Assembly: GCA_002084805.1 (NCBI GenBank)
Contig: NBMC01000009.1
Span: 1 to 64,000 of the forward strand
Direction: 5' to 3'
From: Spirochaetaceae bacterium 4572_59
Lineage (GTDB): Bacteria > Spirochaetota > Spirochaetia > DSM-2461
DNA length: 64,000 bases
Shown here: positions 16,926 through 26,184 of the stretch, one piece after another
Layout: each line of letters begins with the position of its first letter
Numbering within the stretch: the stretch's first letter is position 1
The notes under the pieces: generated by a model
What the model was told of the DNA's origin: nothing
Seen by the model: the letters and a program-made list of their open reading frames with translations, nothing else
Database searches by the model: none
Position numbers and translations under genes: made by a program

Positions 16926-16950
16926 ATTAATGCAAATGATTTGCATTAAT
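16926..16950. promoter_or_regulatory. Fur/Zur-type operator upstream of znuA
   Basis: Perfect 25-bp palindrome with a single central base (position 16938). The core TGCAAAT-G-ATTTGCA has the 7-1-7 layout of Fur-family boxes, and it is extended by ATTAA/TTAAT on each side. It lies 115 bases upstream of znuA and about 80 bases from the divergent DHH gene at 17031, so it could control both. The repressor would have to be encoded elsewhere because the local zur copy is broken. Confidence 0.7.
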
Positions 16951-17030
16951 ATTCTCTTTCCTAACTGACTGTATTTCATTATTCTAGTAATTATAACCAT
17001 ATCTGACAGGAGGGAGGGAATTCTTCCTTT

Positions 17031-18068
17031 ATGAACACAGCTGACGCATATTTGATTATCCTGGGGAATCAGGCGGGAGATCTGGACAGTACTGTCTGTA
17101 CCCTCTCTCTGGCATCCCTGCTATCCTCAGACAGTAATGAGAACACGATCCCCCTCCTTCGGGGTGTTCTTGATGATTTTCGTCTGAAACCGGAAATACC
17201 GGCCATTCTCGATTATGCAGGCATTAAAAGGGGTACGCTGATTTTTGACTATCACCCTGCTTCTGAGGACGGATATTTTCTGGTTGACCATAATATTCCC
17301 GAAGAATCCATGCCAACTCTCCCTGTCCGTGGAATAATTGATCATCATATGGATGGCGGATATGATGTGACACTGCCCCTGAGAATAATAGAAAGCTGCG
17401 GATCCTGCGCCAGTCTTGTCTGCCGGGAGTGGTATAAAAGAGGCAGAGTTCCGGACAGGACAAATGCCCTTCTTCTGGCGGCGGCAATTATTGTAGATAC
17501 CGGAAATTTTGATCCTCAATGGGGCAAAACAACTGAGATCGACACAACTCAGTTCGCTCGTCTTGAAAAGCTGATAAATAGCGAGGACCTTGCGTTCTTA
17601 AAAACCCTTCCTGCCATTAAAAATGACCTGCATCATTTAAGCGCTTGCGATCATCTGAAGAGGGATTATAAGGATATCAGGACTTCACAGTTAAAAGGAG
17701 GCATCACTACAGTGCCACTTTCCATTAAGGATTACTTTTCACCTGCTTTTTACAGTGCAAAAGGAGTGGAAGATTTTATACAGAAGGAAGAACTGGATCT
17801 GTTTTTCATCATGCACACCCTGAGAAATCCCTTTGGCAGGGAGCTCTCATTCAAAATATCCCCCAGCCATTCCCAAAGGGAAGAGTTGGAAAACAGAATA
17901 AAAAAAACACTCTGCAGTCTCCCGGAAGTTTCTCTGGTAGCTGCAGATCAGCCCTATGGGAATACTTACGGTTGGTTTCACTATAGACAGAAGAACAGCA
18001 AGGCTTCCCGGAAGATTCTTTTACCCCTGATAAATGGCATGATGGAAGAGATCGGAGCTGATCTCTGA
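17031..18068 (+). CDS. DHH-DHHA2 phosphoesterase, PRUNE/PPX1-like (exopolyphosphatase or pyrophosphatase)
   Basis: The N-terminal DHH domain carries the metal-binding motifs in order: GNQAGDLDST (like the GNESCDLDS of PRUNE), LIFDYHP, LVDHN and the signature IDHHMDGG, followed by CGSCASLV and IIVDTGNF. The C-terminal part (about 215-345) is a DHHA2 domain, seen in DFFTVPLS-like ITTVPLSIKDYF and the GN-TYGW end. Proteins of this class hydrolyse short polyphosphate, inorganic pyrophosphate or related phosphodiesters with Mn or Mg in the cytoplasm. The ATG has a purine-rich AGGAGGGAGGG somewhat far upstream (about 14 bases). Convergent with ptsN. Confidence 0.87.
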   Translation: MNTADAYLIILGNQAGDLDSTVCTLSLASLLSSDSNENTIPLLRGVLDDFRLKPEIPAILDYAGIKRGTLIFDYHPASEDGYFLVDHNIPEESMPTLPVRGIIDHHMDGGYDVTLPLRIIESCGSCASLVCREWYKRGRVPDRTNALLLAAAIIVDTGNFDPQWGKTTEIDTTQFARLEKLINSEDLAFLKTLPAIKNDLHHLSACDHLKRDYKDIRTSQLKGGITTVPLSIKDYFSPAFYSAKGVEDFIQKEELDLFFIMHTLRNPFGRELSFKISPSHSQREELENRIKKTLCSLPEVSLVAADQPYGNTYGWFHYRQKNSKASRKILLPLINGMMEEIGADL

Positions 18069-18091
18069 AAATGGCTTTGGCAAACAATAGC

Positions 18092-18541
18092 CTATTCTTC
18101 CAGAAAAAGCTCCAAAACCTCTTTGGCATTTTCCGAGTTTTTCAACATCCTGCAGAATGCACTGCTCTTGGCGATACCGGCAATCTCAGAGAGGACCTGT
18201 ATATGCTGGCTGCTCTGGTTGGGGGGAGCAATTATCATGAAAAAGAGGTGAGAATCTTCCCCATCCAAGGCATCAAAATCCACTCCGTTATTAGATATTC
18301 CCAGAGCCACACACAGGTCGTTAACCTCGGTGGTTTTAGCATGAGGAACGGCAATTCCCTTATCCAGACCGGTGCTTCCCATAGCTTCACGTTCCAGAAC
18401 GGCTGCGATGACTGATTCGGGATTACTGATTTTTCCAGCGGTGCTTAAAACTTCCACCATTTCGCGGATTACTTCCGTTTTATTATCCGACTCAAGGGGT
18501 ACCTTGATAATTTTTTCTTCCAGTAAATCCAGTAATGCCAT
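18092..18541 (-). CDS. ptsN: PTS EIIA protein, PtsN/fructose type
   Basis: Single-domain phosphocarrier of 149 residues. The phosphorylation site His is in GIAVPHAKT, and the family blocks REMVEVLSTAGKI, VLEREAMGSTGLDKG and FMIIAPPNQSSQHIQVLSEIA are all present. No EIIB/EIIC is nearby, so it resembles the regulatory nitrogen-PTS EIIA more than a sugar transport subunit. It ends the long minus-strand gene block, 17 bases after a UspA gene and downstream of the V-ATPase operon, so a role linking PTS phosphorylation state to ion homeostasis is possible but only inferred from position. Confidence 0.9.
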   Translation of the reverse strand: MALLDLLEEKIIKVPLESDNKTEVIREMVEVLSTAGKISNPESVIAAVLEREAMGSTGLDKGIAVPHAKTTEVNDLCVALGISNNGVDFDALDGEDSHLFFMIIAPPNQSSQHIQVLSEIAGIAKSSAFCRMLKNSENAKEVLELFLEE

Positions 18542-18558
18542 ATAACTACCTCTATTTT

Positions 18559-19047
18559 TTATGCCATCTGATCAAACATTTCCCAAACCCGTTCTTCATC
18601 TTTTACGACAAGAACGGAGCAGGAGACATTCCGAATGACTCTTTCCGTATCGTTATTCAATTCATCCCGCCGGCTGCGGATATTGGAAACTTTCCCAGAA
18701 ACAAGAAGGTCCACATCGTTATTCCTGATAAAATCCCGGATAACCCCCTGAACAGCACCGCTCTCTTCATAGACTGAAACAGCGACGCTCTTTTCCTGAG
18801 CCATTTTTTCCATAAGCCTCAGATACTTCCGAGCGTCTTCCTGAAGATCCCGCTGATACTCATCCTGCTCAGACTCTATAAAAATATGTGATTTTACAAG
18901 ATCATTCAATGCCCGGGTATTCACAATATACATAGCTGATAATAATGCACCTGTTGCCTTTGACAGACAAATGGCATATTGTGCCGCCGTAAGCGATTCC
19001 TCTGTACCATCAAGGTAAACAAGGATATGTTTAATCGGACCATTCAT
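18559..19047 (-). CDS. Universal stress protein (UspA family)
   Basis: Rossmann-like alpha/beta protein of 162 residues. It begins [21 protein letters not shown] and has VDLLVSGKV and ends with VIRNVSCSVLVVKDEE, where ATP-binding UspAs have G-x-x-G-x9-G-S/T. The glycine-rich loop is not obvious, so this may be a member that does not bind ATP. It overlaps the end of the V-ATPase subunit D gene by 17 bases, which makes translation in the same transcript likely. Stress or energy-state signalling is the family theme; no partner is visible. Confidence 0.85.
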   Translation of the reverse strand: MNGPIKHILVYLDGTEESLTAAQYAICLSKATGALLSAMYIVNTRALNDLVKSHIFIESEQDEYQRDLQEDARKYLRLMEKMAQEKSVAVSVYEESGAVQGVIRDFIRNNDVDLLVSGKVSNIRSRRDELNNDTERVIRNVSCSVLVVKDEERVWEMFDQMA

Positions 19048-19678
19048 CTGCTTTTGCCTCCTCCATGCGCTGCTTAATCATCTTCATCAGAACAAAACTA
19101 TCCCTCTCATTCTCTTCCAGTCTGTTTCTGATAAAACCAACAGTTTCCATCAATTCCGGAATAGCAATTTTTTCAAGAGCATTTACTTTCCGTATTGTTT
19201 TTTTTACCTCCTGAGCCAAGCGCATAATGGATACCTTGAATTCTGCCAGTTCGCCCAGAATTTTCAAGGCTTTTTTAAAATTTTCTATAGCATCCGGTAT
19301 ATGCAGGCTTAAACCGTCAGGACTGACATAGGGCGGAAAATCTTCAAATTCTGTTTTCACCAGGGGAAGCCGGACCCCCATAACCCTTCTCTGCTTTATA
19401 TTCATCTCACTATTGATCTTAATGGCTCCCACCAGAGACTGCACGGAAAGTTTCCCGATATCCCGGGAGGACATCTCCAGAGAAACATAGGCGGCATCCA
19501 GAGCGGCAAAGGCCCGCAGTTCATTTTCTACCGCCAAATCCACCAGGTTAAGCAGCTCATTGATAAGAATATTTCTCTTCTGATCCAACAGTTCATAGCC
19601 CTGCCTGGCAAACTTCAATTCACCCTTAAGCTTTATCAGATTGGTTTTAGTAGGGGCAATGCCCTTTCTAACAGCCAT
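19031..19678 (-). CDS. atpD: V-type ATPase subunit D (central stalk)
   Basis: Central-shaft subunit that turns inside the A3B3 head. The protein (about 215 residues) is a long helical hairpin and starts with the family signature [20 protein letters not shown]. The ATG at 19678 is chosen, with GGCGGAG upstream, because it overlaps the subunit B stop by 11 bases and matches the family start; the longer frame to 19696 lacks homology. Last of nine ATPase genes in the order G/H-C-I-K-F-E-A-B-D. Confidence 0.94.
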   Translation of the reverse strand: MAVRKGIAPTKTNLIKLKGELKFARQGYELLDQKRNILINELLNLVDLAVENELRAFAALDAAYVSLEMSSRDIGKLSVQSLVGAIKINSEMNIKQRRVMGVRLPLVKTEFEDFPPYVSPDGLSLHIPDAIENFKKALKILGELAEFKVSIMRLAQEVKKTIRKVNALEKIAIPELMETVGFIRNRLEENERDSFVLMKMIKQRMEEAKADEWSD

Positions 19679-21083
19679 AATACTCCGCCAGCTCATCCTC
19701 CGTCACTCTGGTCAATTCTTCTATGGGCAGAATACTGAGAACCTCCCAGGCCAGATCCAGAGTCTGTTCAATGGTCCGGTTTTCATCGCTTTTCTGGGCT
19801 ACAAATTTCTGTTCGAAGGCTTCGCCGAACTGCATATACTGATGATCCAATTCGGTCAGCTCCTCCTCACCGATGACGGAAGCCAGGTTCCTCACATCCT
19901 TCACGTAACTGTAGGAGGCAAAAAGCTGACTGGCAAGATGGGGATGATCCCACCGGGTCATATCCTCTCCTATTCCATCCTTCATCAAACGGGACAGGGA
20001 AGGAAGCCCGGCTACAGGAGGATAGATTCCCCGACTGTACATATCACGCTCAAATACTATCTGCCCCTCCGTAATATATCCTGTCAGATCCGGGATAGGA
20101 TGAGATATATCGTCATTGGGCATGGTCAGTATGGGCAACTGTGTAATTGATCCCTCAACACCCTTGATCATGCCCGAGCGTTCATACAGCTCGGCAAGGT
20201 CTGAATAAAGATAGCCGGGATAGCCCTTTCGAGAGGGGATCTCTCCCCTGAGAGTTGAAATTTCCCGGAGGGATTCACAGTAGTTTGCCATATCGGTCAT
20301 AACAACCAGTACATGCATCCCACAGTCATAGGCAAGATGCTCGGCCAGAGTGAGGGCTGTCCGGGGAGTTATGGTCCTTTCGATAGAGGGATCGTCCGCC
20401 AGAGAGAGAAAAAGAGCCACCCGGTCCAATACCCCCGACCGTTCAAAGGAATCTTTAAAGAAGCGAGCCACATCATGTTTAACACCCATGGCAGCAAAAA
20501 CCACAGCAAAATTGCTTTTATTCCCTCTGATACGGGCCTGGCGGGTAATCTGGGCAGCCAGCTCATTGTGGGGTAGTCCGTTTCCTGAAAAGATGGGCAG
20601 CTTCTGCCCGCGGATAAGAGTATTCATTCCGTCAATAACGGAGATTCCCGTCTGAATAAAATCACGGGGGTACTGACGGGCTACCGGATTAACGGGCAGA
20701 CCGTTTACATCAAGATACTTGTCACCTATCGCTTCAGGCCCGCCGTCCAGAGGCTTTCCCAGCCCGTTAAAAACACGCCCCAACATAGCTTCTGTCACGG
20801 GAAGGGTTAAAGGCTCCCCCTTGAAACGGACACTCGTACCGGGCATTGTCAGTCCGGAGGTCCCTTCAAAGACCTGAACAACCACAGCCTCATCGGAGGT
20901 ATCCAGCACCATTCCGAGCCTCTGTTTTCCATCACGATCGGTCAGTTCTACCAGTTCCTTATAGCCCACAGGATGGGTTTTCTTCAAAAAAACAAGAGGA
21001 CCGTCGATACGGCTCAAACCCTTATACTCCTTTCCGGCCAGAAGTTCTTTTTCCTTTTCGTATAGTGAACTTAATTCACCCAT
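19668..21083 (-). CDS. atpB: V-type ATPase subunit B
   Basis: Non-catalytic nucleotide-binding subunit of the head, about 471 residues. It has the family features [16 protein letters not shown] (modified P-loop lacking the catalytic lysine), [36 protein letters not shown] and [20 protein letters not shown]. The ATG at 21083 gives an 8-base overlap (ATGGGTGA) with the end of subunit A; the extension to 21155 is the end of the A gene in another frame. It forms a hexamer with subunit A in the cytoplasm. Confidence 0.95.
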   Translation of the reverse strand: MGELSSLYEKEKELLAGKEYKGLSRIDGPLVFLKKTHPVGYKELVELTDRDGKQRLGMVLDTSDEAVVVQVFEGTSGLTMPGTSVRFKGEPLTLPVTEAMLGRVFNGLGKPLDGGPEAIGDKYLDVNGLPVNPVARQYPRDFIQTGISVIDGMNTLIRGQKLPIFSGNGLPHNELAAQITRQARIRGNKSNFAVVFAAMGVKHDVARFFKDSFERSGVLDRVALFLSLADDPSIERTITPRTALTLAEHLAYDCGMHVLVVMTDMANYCESLREISTLRGEIPSRKGYPGYLYSDLAELYERSGMIKGVEGSITQLPILTMPNDDISHPIPDLTGYITEGQIVFERDMYSRGIYPPVAGLPSLSRLMKDGIGEDMTRWDHPHLASQLFASYSYVKDVRNLASVIGEEELTELDHQYMQFGEAFEQKFVAQKSDENRTIEQTLDLAWEVLSILPIEELTRVTEDELAEYYGC

Positions 21084-22848
21084 AAAGCGCCTCCAGCTGA
21101 TCCAGGGAACGTTCCAAACGGGCTTCCAGTTTATCAAATGCCCGGATATCGTCATTTCCTATGGTCAATTTCATCTTTACAATATCCTGAAGAATCTTCA
21201 TATGACGGAGCTTGACCAAGGTAACTCCACTCTTAATGGCTTCTGCTCCCCGCTTCCAATAGAGAAGGATAATTTCCAGCATACGTCTCTGTTTTTCCAC
21301 AGAGGAGTAACGATCCACATCATCAAAAGCATTCTGCTGCAGGAATCCGTTTCTGAAAAGTCTACAGACTTCGATGATAAAACGCTGACTGTCCGGCAGG
21401 GCATCCGCACCTACAAGTTTCACAACCTGCTGCAGTTTCACCTCTTTCTGAAGCAGATCCATCATAGCCAGGCGACTCTGCGCCCAGCCCTCACCACTAT
21501 GCTCTTCCCACCAGGGAGTCACTTCGGAAAGGTATTCACTGTAACTCTCCAGCCAGGAGATAGCCGGATAGTGACGGGCATTGGCCAACTGACGGTCCAG
21601 TCCCCAGAAACAGCGAACAAAGCGCCTGGTATGCTGGGTAACAGGTTCGGAGAAGTCTCCTCCCGGAGGAGAAACTGCACCAATCACAGAAACAGAACCC
21701 ATCTCAGCCGAGAGGACCTTCATATATCCCGCCCTTTCATAAAACTCGGCGATTCTGGTAGGCAGATAGGCGGGGAATCCCTCTTCCGCGGGCATCTCTT
21801 CCATGCGACCGGAAAGCTCCCGGAGAGCTTCCGCCCATCGGGAGGTTGAATCGGCCATAATGGCCACGTGATAGCCCTGATCCCTGTAATACTCAGCAAG
21901 GGTAATTCCCGTATAAATACTGGCCTCACGAGCCGATACGGGCATATTGGAGGTATTGGCAATCAAAATGGTCCTCTCCATAAGAGAACTTCCTGTCCGG
22001 GGATCGATCAGTTCGGGAAACTCGGTCAGAACGTCTGTCATTTCGTTCCCCCTCTCCCCGCATCCGATGTATACAATAATATCAGCGTCACACCATTTGG
22101 CAATGGCATGCTGTGTCATGGTTTTACCTGTTCCAAATCCACCGGGGATGGCAACTGTTCCCCCCTTTGCCAGAGGAAAAAGAGTATCTATGACCCGCTG
22201 CCCCGTTACAAGGGGAAGAGTCAATGCCTCCCGGCTCTCTACGGGACGGGGAACCCTTATGGGCCAGAACTGCATCATAGTCAGAGGAACTTCCCTGCCA
22301 TCCGGAGTTTCCACAAGGGCAATGGTATCATCCACCTTATACTCGCCTTCCGGCATGATCTTTGTAAGAGTGCCCTCCACATCAGGAGGAACCAGAACTT
22401 TATGAATAACCCTTGCCGTCTCGGGAACCGTTGCAAGTATCATCCCCGGGCTGATATCACATCCCGACAGAACTTGAGGATGAAAGGTCCAGAGTTTATC
22501 CCTATTGAGGGGAGAAACTTCCAGTCCCCGCTCCAGATAGTTACCCGAGAAATCATAAAGAGCCTTCAGAGGCCTCTGGATTCCATCATAAATAGTTCCG
22601 ATCAGTCCCGGTCCCAGCTCGACAGACAGAGACATTCCAGCGCCATAAATATTATCACCCGGACATAGTCCTGTAGTATCTTCATAGACCTGAATGACAG
22701 CCTGGTCGCCCTGAAGCTTAATGACTTCTCCAATAAGACGGACTTCTCCCACACGGACAAGCTCCATCATTCTGGCATCGCTGATGCCACTTGCCGTTAT
22801 TACGGGGCCGTTGACCCGTTTTACCTTTCCGATTATGCGCTCACTCAT
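21076..22848 (-). CDS. atpA: V-type ATPase subunit A (catalytic)
   Basis: Catalytic subunit, 590 residues, with the Walker A loop PGGFGTGKT, the catalytic-loop region [11 protein letters not shown], the [13 protein letters not shown] motif and [15 protein letters not shown]. The non-homologous bulge region typical of V/A-type A subunits (about 110-185) is present, which separates it from F-ATPase beta. It overlaps subunit E by four bases (ATGA). Depending on the membrane ring it either makes ATP or pumps H+ or Na+ outward. Confidence 0.96.
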   Translation of the reverse strand: MSERIIGKVKRVNGPVITASGISDARMMELVRVGEVRLIGEVIKLQGDQAVIQVYEDTTGLCPGDNIYGAGMSLSVELGPGLIGTIYDGIQRPLKALYDFSGNYLERGLEVSPLNRDKLWTFHPQVLSGCDISPGMILATVPETARVIHKVLVPPDVEGTLTKIMPEGEYKVDDTIALVETPDGREVPLTMMQFWPIRVPRPVESREALTLPLVTGQRVIDTLFPLAKGGTVAIPGGFGTGKTMTQHAIAKWCDADIIVYIGCGERGNEMTDVLTEFPELIDPRTGSSLMERTILIANTSNMPVSAREASIYTGITLAEYYRDQGYHVAIMADSTSRWAEALRELSGRMEEMPAEEGFPAYLPTRIAEFYERAGYMKVLSAEMGSVSVIGAVSPPGGDFSEPVTQHTRRFVRCFWGLDRQLANARHYPAISWLESYSEYLSEVTPWWEEHSGEGWAQSRLAMMDLLQKEVKLQQVVKLVGADALPDSQRFIIEVCRLFRNGFLQQNAFDDVDRYSSVEKQRRMLEIILLYWKRGAEAIKSGVTLVKLRHMKILQDIVKMKLTIGNDDIRAFDKLEARLERSLDQLEALYG

Positions 22849-23504
22849 AATTTTCTTATGCTCTCTTTCAAATTCTGCTCTTTTAATCCCGAATTGATGA
22901 TTTTTCTGATCTGAGCCTTCCGCCTCCGGAAGCGTGCTGGCAGCTGATTATTAAAGGAGACTCTCCCGTTACAAGACTCCAGAAGGACACCCGGCACAAG
23001 CTCGGGCAGATTGGACTGAACCTGAAGCTTTACCTTGAAGGCTGTCCTGTCAAAGATATCCTTTTGGACACTCTGAAGCATATCCCTATCCATATGCTTC
23101 AAATCACGGGCAGACCCTTTCAACAGGACATCCTCCTCACGGAGGCCCAGGATTCCCTCAATGATCCAACTTTTCAGATACTCACGGTAGACAGGACTGT
23201 CCATGGAGTCTTCAATGCGGTGCATGGCTTCTTCTTCCATCCTCCGCATAAGACGTTCCTGGCTCTGAAGAAAGAATCTTTTCCTCTCCATACGAAAGAC
23301 GGCATCCAGGCGCTCCTTCTGCTCTCTGGAAAACTGCTCTTCCTTCTTTTTCCATGATTTTTCTTCCCGTTTTTCCCATCCGGTCTGAGACTTTTTCCGG
23401 TCCTCCCGTATTTTTTCAGCCTTATCCAGAACCTGGCGAACCTCCTCATCCGTATCGAGACGGATTTTAGCCATCAACTGATTTGTACTGTTTTTCAAGC
23501 TCAT
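22845..23504 (-). CDS. atpE: V-type ATPase subunit E (peripheral stalk)
   Basis: Stator subunit, 219 residues. The N-terminal half is a highly charged coiled coil (KAEKIREDRKKSQTGWEKRE and onward), the C-terminal half a small globular domain ending in a basic helix (FRRRKAQIRKIINSG). Sequence similarity in this family is low, so identification rests on length, architecture and position between F and A. It overlaps both neighbours by four bases, which indicates tight translational coupling. Confidence 0.8.
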   Translation of the reverse strand: MSLKNSTNQLMAKIRLDTDEEVRQVLDKAEKIREDRKKSQTGWEKREEKSWKKKEEQFSREQKERLDAVFRMERKRFFLQSQERLMRRMEEEAMHRIEDSMDSPVYREYLKSWIIEGILGLREEDVLLKGSARDLKHMDRDMLQSVQKDIFDRTAFKVKLQVQSNLPELVPGVLLESCNGRVSFNNQLPARFRRRKAQIRKIINSGLKEQNLKESIRKL

Positions 23505-23806
23505 AATTTTATTCCTATGGCGTCATTCACCAGATCCCGCAGGGATTTTCTGTTTTCCATCCGGCCTTTCCGGTCCGGGATTTCCAGAATCAGGGGAAAT
23601 TCCCTTTTGAATACAAACTGATCAACCTGCTCCCTGATTAATGTGGCTATGCGCTCATTTATCAGGATTATCCCCACATCAGGATCATCCAGAACCTGAG
23701 TCAGAGCCTGACTGGCCTCTCCGGCACTCCGGGCAAGTACACCCTCCACACCAACCATGGCAAATCCTAAAAGAGCATCTTCATCACCGATCAGATAGAA
23801 TTTCAT
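23501..23806 (-). CDS. atpF: V-type ATPase subunit F
   Basis: Small Rossmann-like subunit of the central stalk, 101 residues. The family beginning FYLIGDEDALLGFAMVGVEG and the central DVGIILINERIATLIRE are clear. It binds subunit D and modulates the rotor. Lies 9 bases after the proteolipid gene. Confidence 0.93.
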   Translation of the reverse strand: MKFYLIGDEDALLGFAMVGVEGVLARSAGEASQALTQVLDDPDVGIILINERIATLIREQVDQFVFKREFPLILEIPDRKGRMENRKSLRDLVNDAIGIKL

Positions 23807-23815
23807 ATAAGCTGT

Positions 23816-24181
23816 CTAAAACTTACCCAGAATCATCAATGCCGTAATAAAACCGAAAACAACAAGACCTTCTGCCAAAGCAATAAAGATAAGAGCCTGT
23901 CCACCGACTTCCGGTTTTTCACTCATTGCCCCCATAGCAGCCGCTCCCACAGAGGAAATAGCCATACCGGCACCCAAGGCACCAAAACCGAAGGCCGCCG
24001 CGGCTGATATAAATCCCCATTGACGAACCTTCGCCATCTCCTGAGTTATAACAACGACACTTCCCTGCTCCTGCGCGGCTGCGGGAACCAGAGTAAATAG
24101 TGTAAATACTGTCATAAAAAGAGACAGCCCTATAAGACTGCCGCCTACTCTTGTTCTGAATTTTGCCTGATCCTTACTCAC
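23816..24181 (-). CDS. atpK: V-type ATPase proteolipid subunit K (c ring), with N-terminal extension
   Basis: Two-helix rotor-ring subunit. The C-terminal 70 residues form the hairpin: FGALGAGMAISSVGAAAMGA, a polar loop (MSEKPEVGGQ), then LIFIALAEGLVVFGFITALM with the ion-binding Glu. The first 50 residues are unusual: a basic N-terminus, a hydrophobic stretch (LIGLSLFMTVFTLFTLVPAAA, which looks like a cleavable signal peptide), then a short polar linker. The protein could therefore be processed, or have a third helix. Whether the ring carries Na+ or H+ cannot be decided here. It overlaps subunit I by four bases. Confidence 0.9.
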   Translation of the reverse strand: MSKDQAKFRTRVGGSLIGLSLFMTVFTLFTLVPAAAQEQGSVVVITQEMAKVRQWGFISAAAAFGFGALGAGMAISSVGAAAMGAMSEKPEVGGQALIFIALAEGLVVFGFITALMILGKF

Positions 24182-26184
24182 ATCAATCCTCCTGTAGCTT
24201 GGCGGCCCAGGGAAATCGGACTGAAAGCCCGTCCTGAACCAGTAAAATATTTTGAAAAAAATTCATAATAATTTAATCTGAGAGACTGTATCCCCGCGGA
24301 TAAGCCTTCCAGAGCAATAACCAGTATATTTCCTGCCAACAGAATCAGGAAACGGAAAAAGAAAGAGTCTGAAAGCTGAGACATTTGAGCAAATGCCATC
24401 ATTAGACTAACATGGGCAATTCCCAAGCCCGCAACCCTCATAAAAGAGAGTGTATTGGAAAGGTAACCCGAAAAAGTCTCCAGAATCTGAACGATTCCCT
24501 CCATCAGAAAATCGGACAGCATGGAAATATGGAAACGTTTTTTATGATTTATGGCCTTCAGAGGTTCCTTCAGAAAAAGCAGAAGAACCGGAAAAACGAG
24601 GACCCACCCCAAAAGGGAGGAAGGAGGCATAGTCTTATAGTCGGAAGCGACAAAGATCCAGGCGCAATAAATACCGGCCCCATAGATCCAGCCGCCCAAA
24701 AAGCCGGTTCTGCTCAAAACAAGCTCAATCCACTCCCCCTGTTTAAACAGATTTACCCAGTTCAGAAAAAGCCCGATAAATATAATTGTAATTCCAAAAC
24801 GGATTGTCAGACCCAGAATGTCATAGACCGAATGATAGAAGGAATTCCCCGCGGCATGACCCGCAATAATCCCGTGATAGTCAAACCAGAGGGGTTTAAA
24901 CAGGGGGAAACCGAAGTAGGAACCAAAGAGGATACCGAAAATCACAGAAGAGAGACCACACCAGGCAATAAGCTGAGCCAGCTTCTGTCTTGTGCTATCC
25001 TTTTTCATAAAATGACTGGCCAACAACCCTCCCAGAAGAATGACAAGCCCCTGTCCGGCATCTCCGAACATCAGACCGAACATCAGTAAAAAGGAGATCG
25101 CCGTAAAAGGAGTGGGATCAATTGTGCCGTAGGAGGGAAGAGAATAGTTCTCTACCAGCATCTGAAAGGGTTTCAGAAATTCCGGATTACTCAAAGCCAC
25201 TGGAACATCCTGAGGCCTGATATCTTTCATATCCTTCAGCTCCAGCCATTCCAGATAGAGATTATCCCCACAGACCTTCCGCAGGTTCTCCTCTACTTTT
25301 TCAGAAGCTTTTGCGGGAACCCATCCTGAAAATAGAAAGGTCCTTCCGGTTTCACCGAACTCCAGCTGAATCTGATCAAAAAGTTCATTGACCCGAACAT
25401 TCTGCCAGAGCAGTAACAGCTCATCCTTTCTGCCACGGATCAGAGCTTTCCCCTCTTCCATCTTTTTACTCATATCCACTTTGAGAGACTTGATTCTAGC
25501 TTCCAGATCCACCAGTAGAGTCTCGGGCGAGGCCCCTGCCTCGGACGGAAGGGTATGTGATTGCCAGTGAAAACGTTCCAGTAAGTGGTCCAAAGCCTTT
25601 TCTTCTCTCATTAAGGAAACAAGAACAACAAAAACACTGTCCTTATCCTGCTCCTCATGCTTAACCATGGTATTCAGATTGTCCAGGGCCTTCAAAAAGG
25701 CTTCTTTATGATTTTTTTTTATGGATCCCGTATGGATACTGATATAATGGCTCTCTCCGGGGATTACGCCTCGTGCCATTTCAGGTAGCCTTTCCAGCTG
25801 TTCCTTCAGCTCTTCCATCTGAAAAAGATCCTGCTGCATGTTTTTCTGCTGATCCCGGATCTGCTGAAGCTCTGTGGCCAGTTTGTCTAGAACTCCGTCA
25901 CAAAGAGCAGGATTAACGACCTGCATACTTTCTGTATCCAACAGAGTAGATTCAAAAGGATCTTCCTCTGCCATGGCCAGAAAACCCTCTATGCGGCGCC
26001 GGATTTCTCTAACCCGATCCTGGGGTATGGCAATATTCTTACGCCGGACCCCATCCCATTTGATATACTCTTTGGGTTCACTCATATCGACGGTTCCCGC
26101 ATTCAGTAGAACTCGTGTCACATCATCTGCGTATTCGGCAGAAGCGATAAGCGAAAGCTTCTTCATTTTAAGAGGAAAAAACAT
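24178..26184 (-). CDS. atpI: V-type ATPase subunit I (a subunit)
   Basis: Membrane stator subunit, 668 residues. The cytoplasmic N-terminal half is alpha-helical with coiled coils (about 90-150 and 225-280); the C-terminal half has 7 to 8 membrane helices, including FGLMFGDAGQGLVILLGGLL, FGYPxF-like SYFGFPLFKPLW and the key helix LSFMRVAGLGIAHVSLMMAF, where the Arg faces the proteolipid Glu. The start at 26184 overlaps the stop of subunit C (TGATG); a second in-frame ATG at 26166 (MKKLSLIAS) is closer to the usual family start and is an alternative. Confidence 0.94.
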   Translation of the reverse strand: MFFPLKMKKLSLIASAEYADDVTRVLLNAGTVDMSEPKEYIKWDGVRRKNIAIPQDRVREIRRRIEGFLAMAEEDPFESTLLDTESMQVVNPALCDGVLDKLATELQQIRDQQKNMQQDLFQMEELKEQLERLPEMARGVIPGESHYISIHTGSIKKNHKEAFLKALDNLNTMVKHEEQDKDSVFVVLVSLMREEKALDHLLERFHWQSHTLPSEAGASPETLLVDLEARIKSLKVDMSKKMEEGKALIRGRKDELLLLWQNVRVNELFDQIQLEFGETGRTFLFSGWVPAKASEKVEENLRKVCGDNLYLEWLELKDMKDIRPQDVPVALSNPEFLKPFQMLVENYSLPSYGTIDPTPFTAISFLLMFGLMFGDAGQGLVILLGGLLASHFMKKDSTRQKLAQLIAWCGLSSVIFGILFGSYFGFPLFKPLWFDYHGIIAGHAAGNSFYHSVYDILGLTIRFGITIIFIGLFLNWVNLFKQGEWIELVLSRTGFLGGWIYGAGIYCAWIFVASDYKTMPPSSLLGWVLVFPVLLLFLKEPLKAINHKKRFHISMLSDFLMEGIVQILETFSGYLSNTLSFMRVAGLGIAHVSLMMAFAQMSQLSDSFFFRFLILLAGNILVIALEGLSAGIQSLRLNYYEFFSKYFTGSGRAFSPISLGRQATGGLM

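Noticed and set aside
16926-16950. Palindrome as a transcription terminator
   Set aside because: It is AT-rich, has one central base instead of a loop, and no T run follows; the 7-1-7 layout fits a Fur-family operator better.
21202-21849. Plus-strand open frame of 215 codons
   Set aside because: Antisense of V-ATPase subunit A. No ribosome site, no recognisable motif.
24412-25089. Plus-strand open frame of 225 codons
   Set aside because: Lies wholly opposite the well-supported V-ATPase subunit I gene; its translation has no family features and reflects the antisense of membrane-helix codons.
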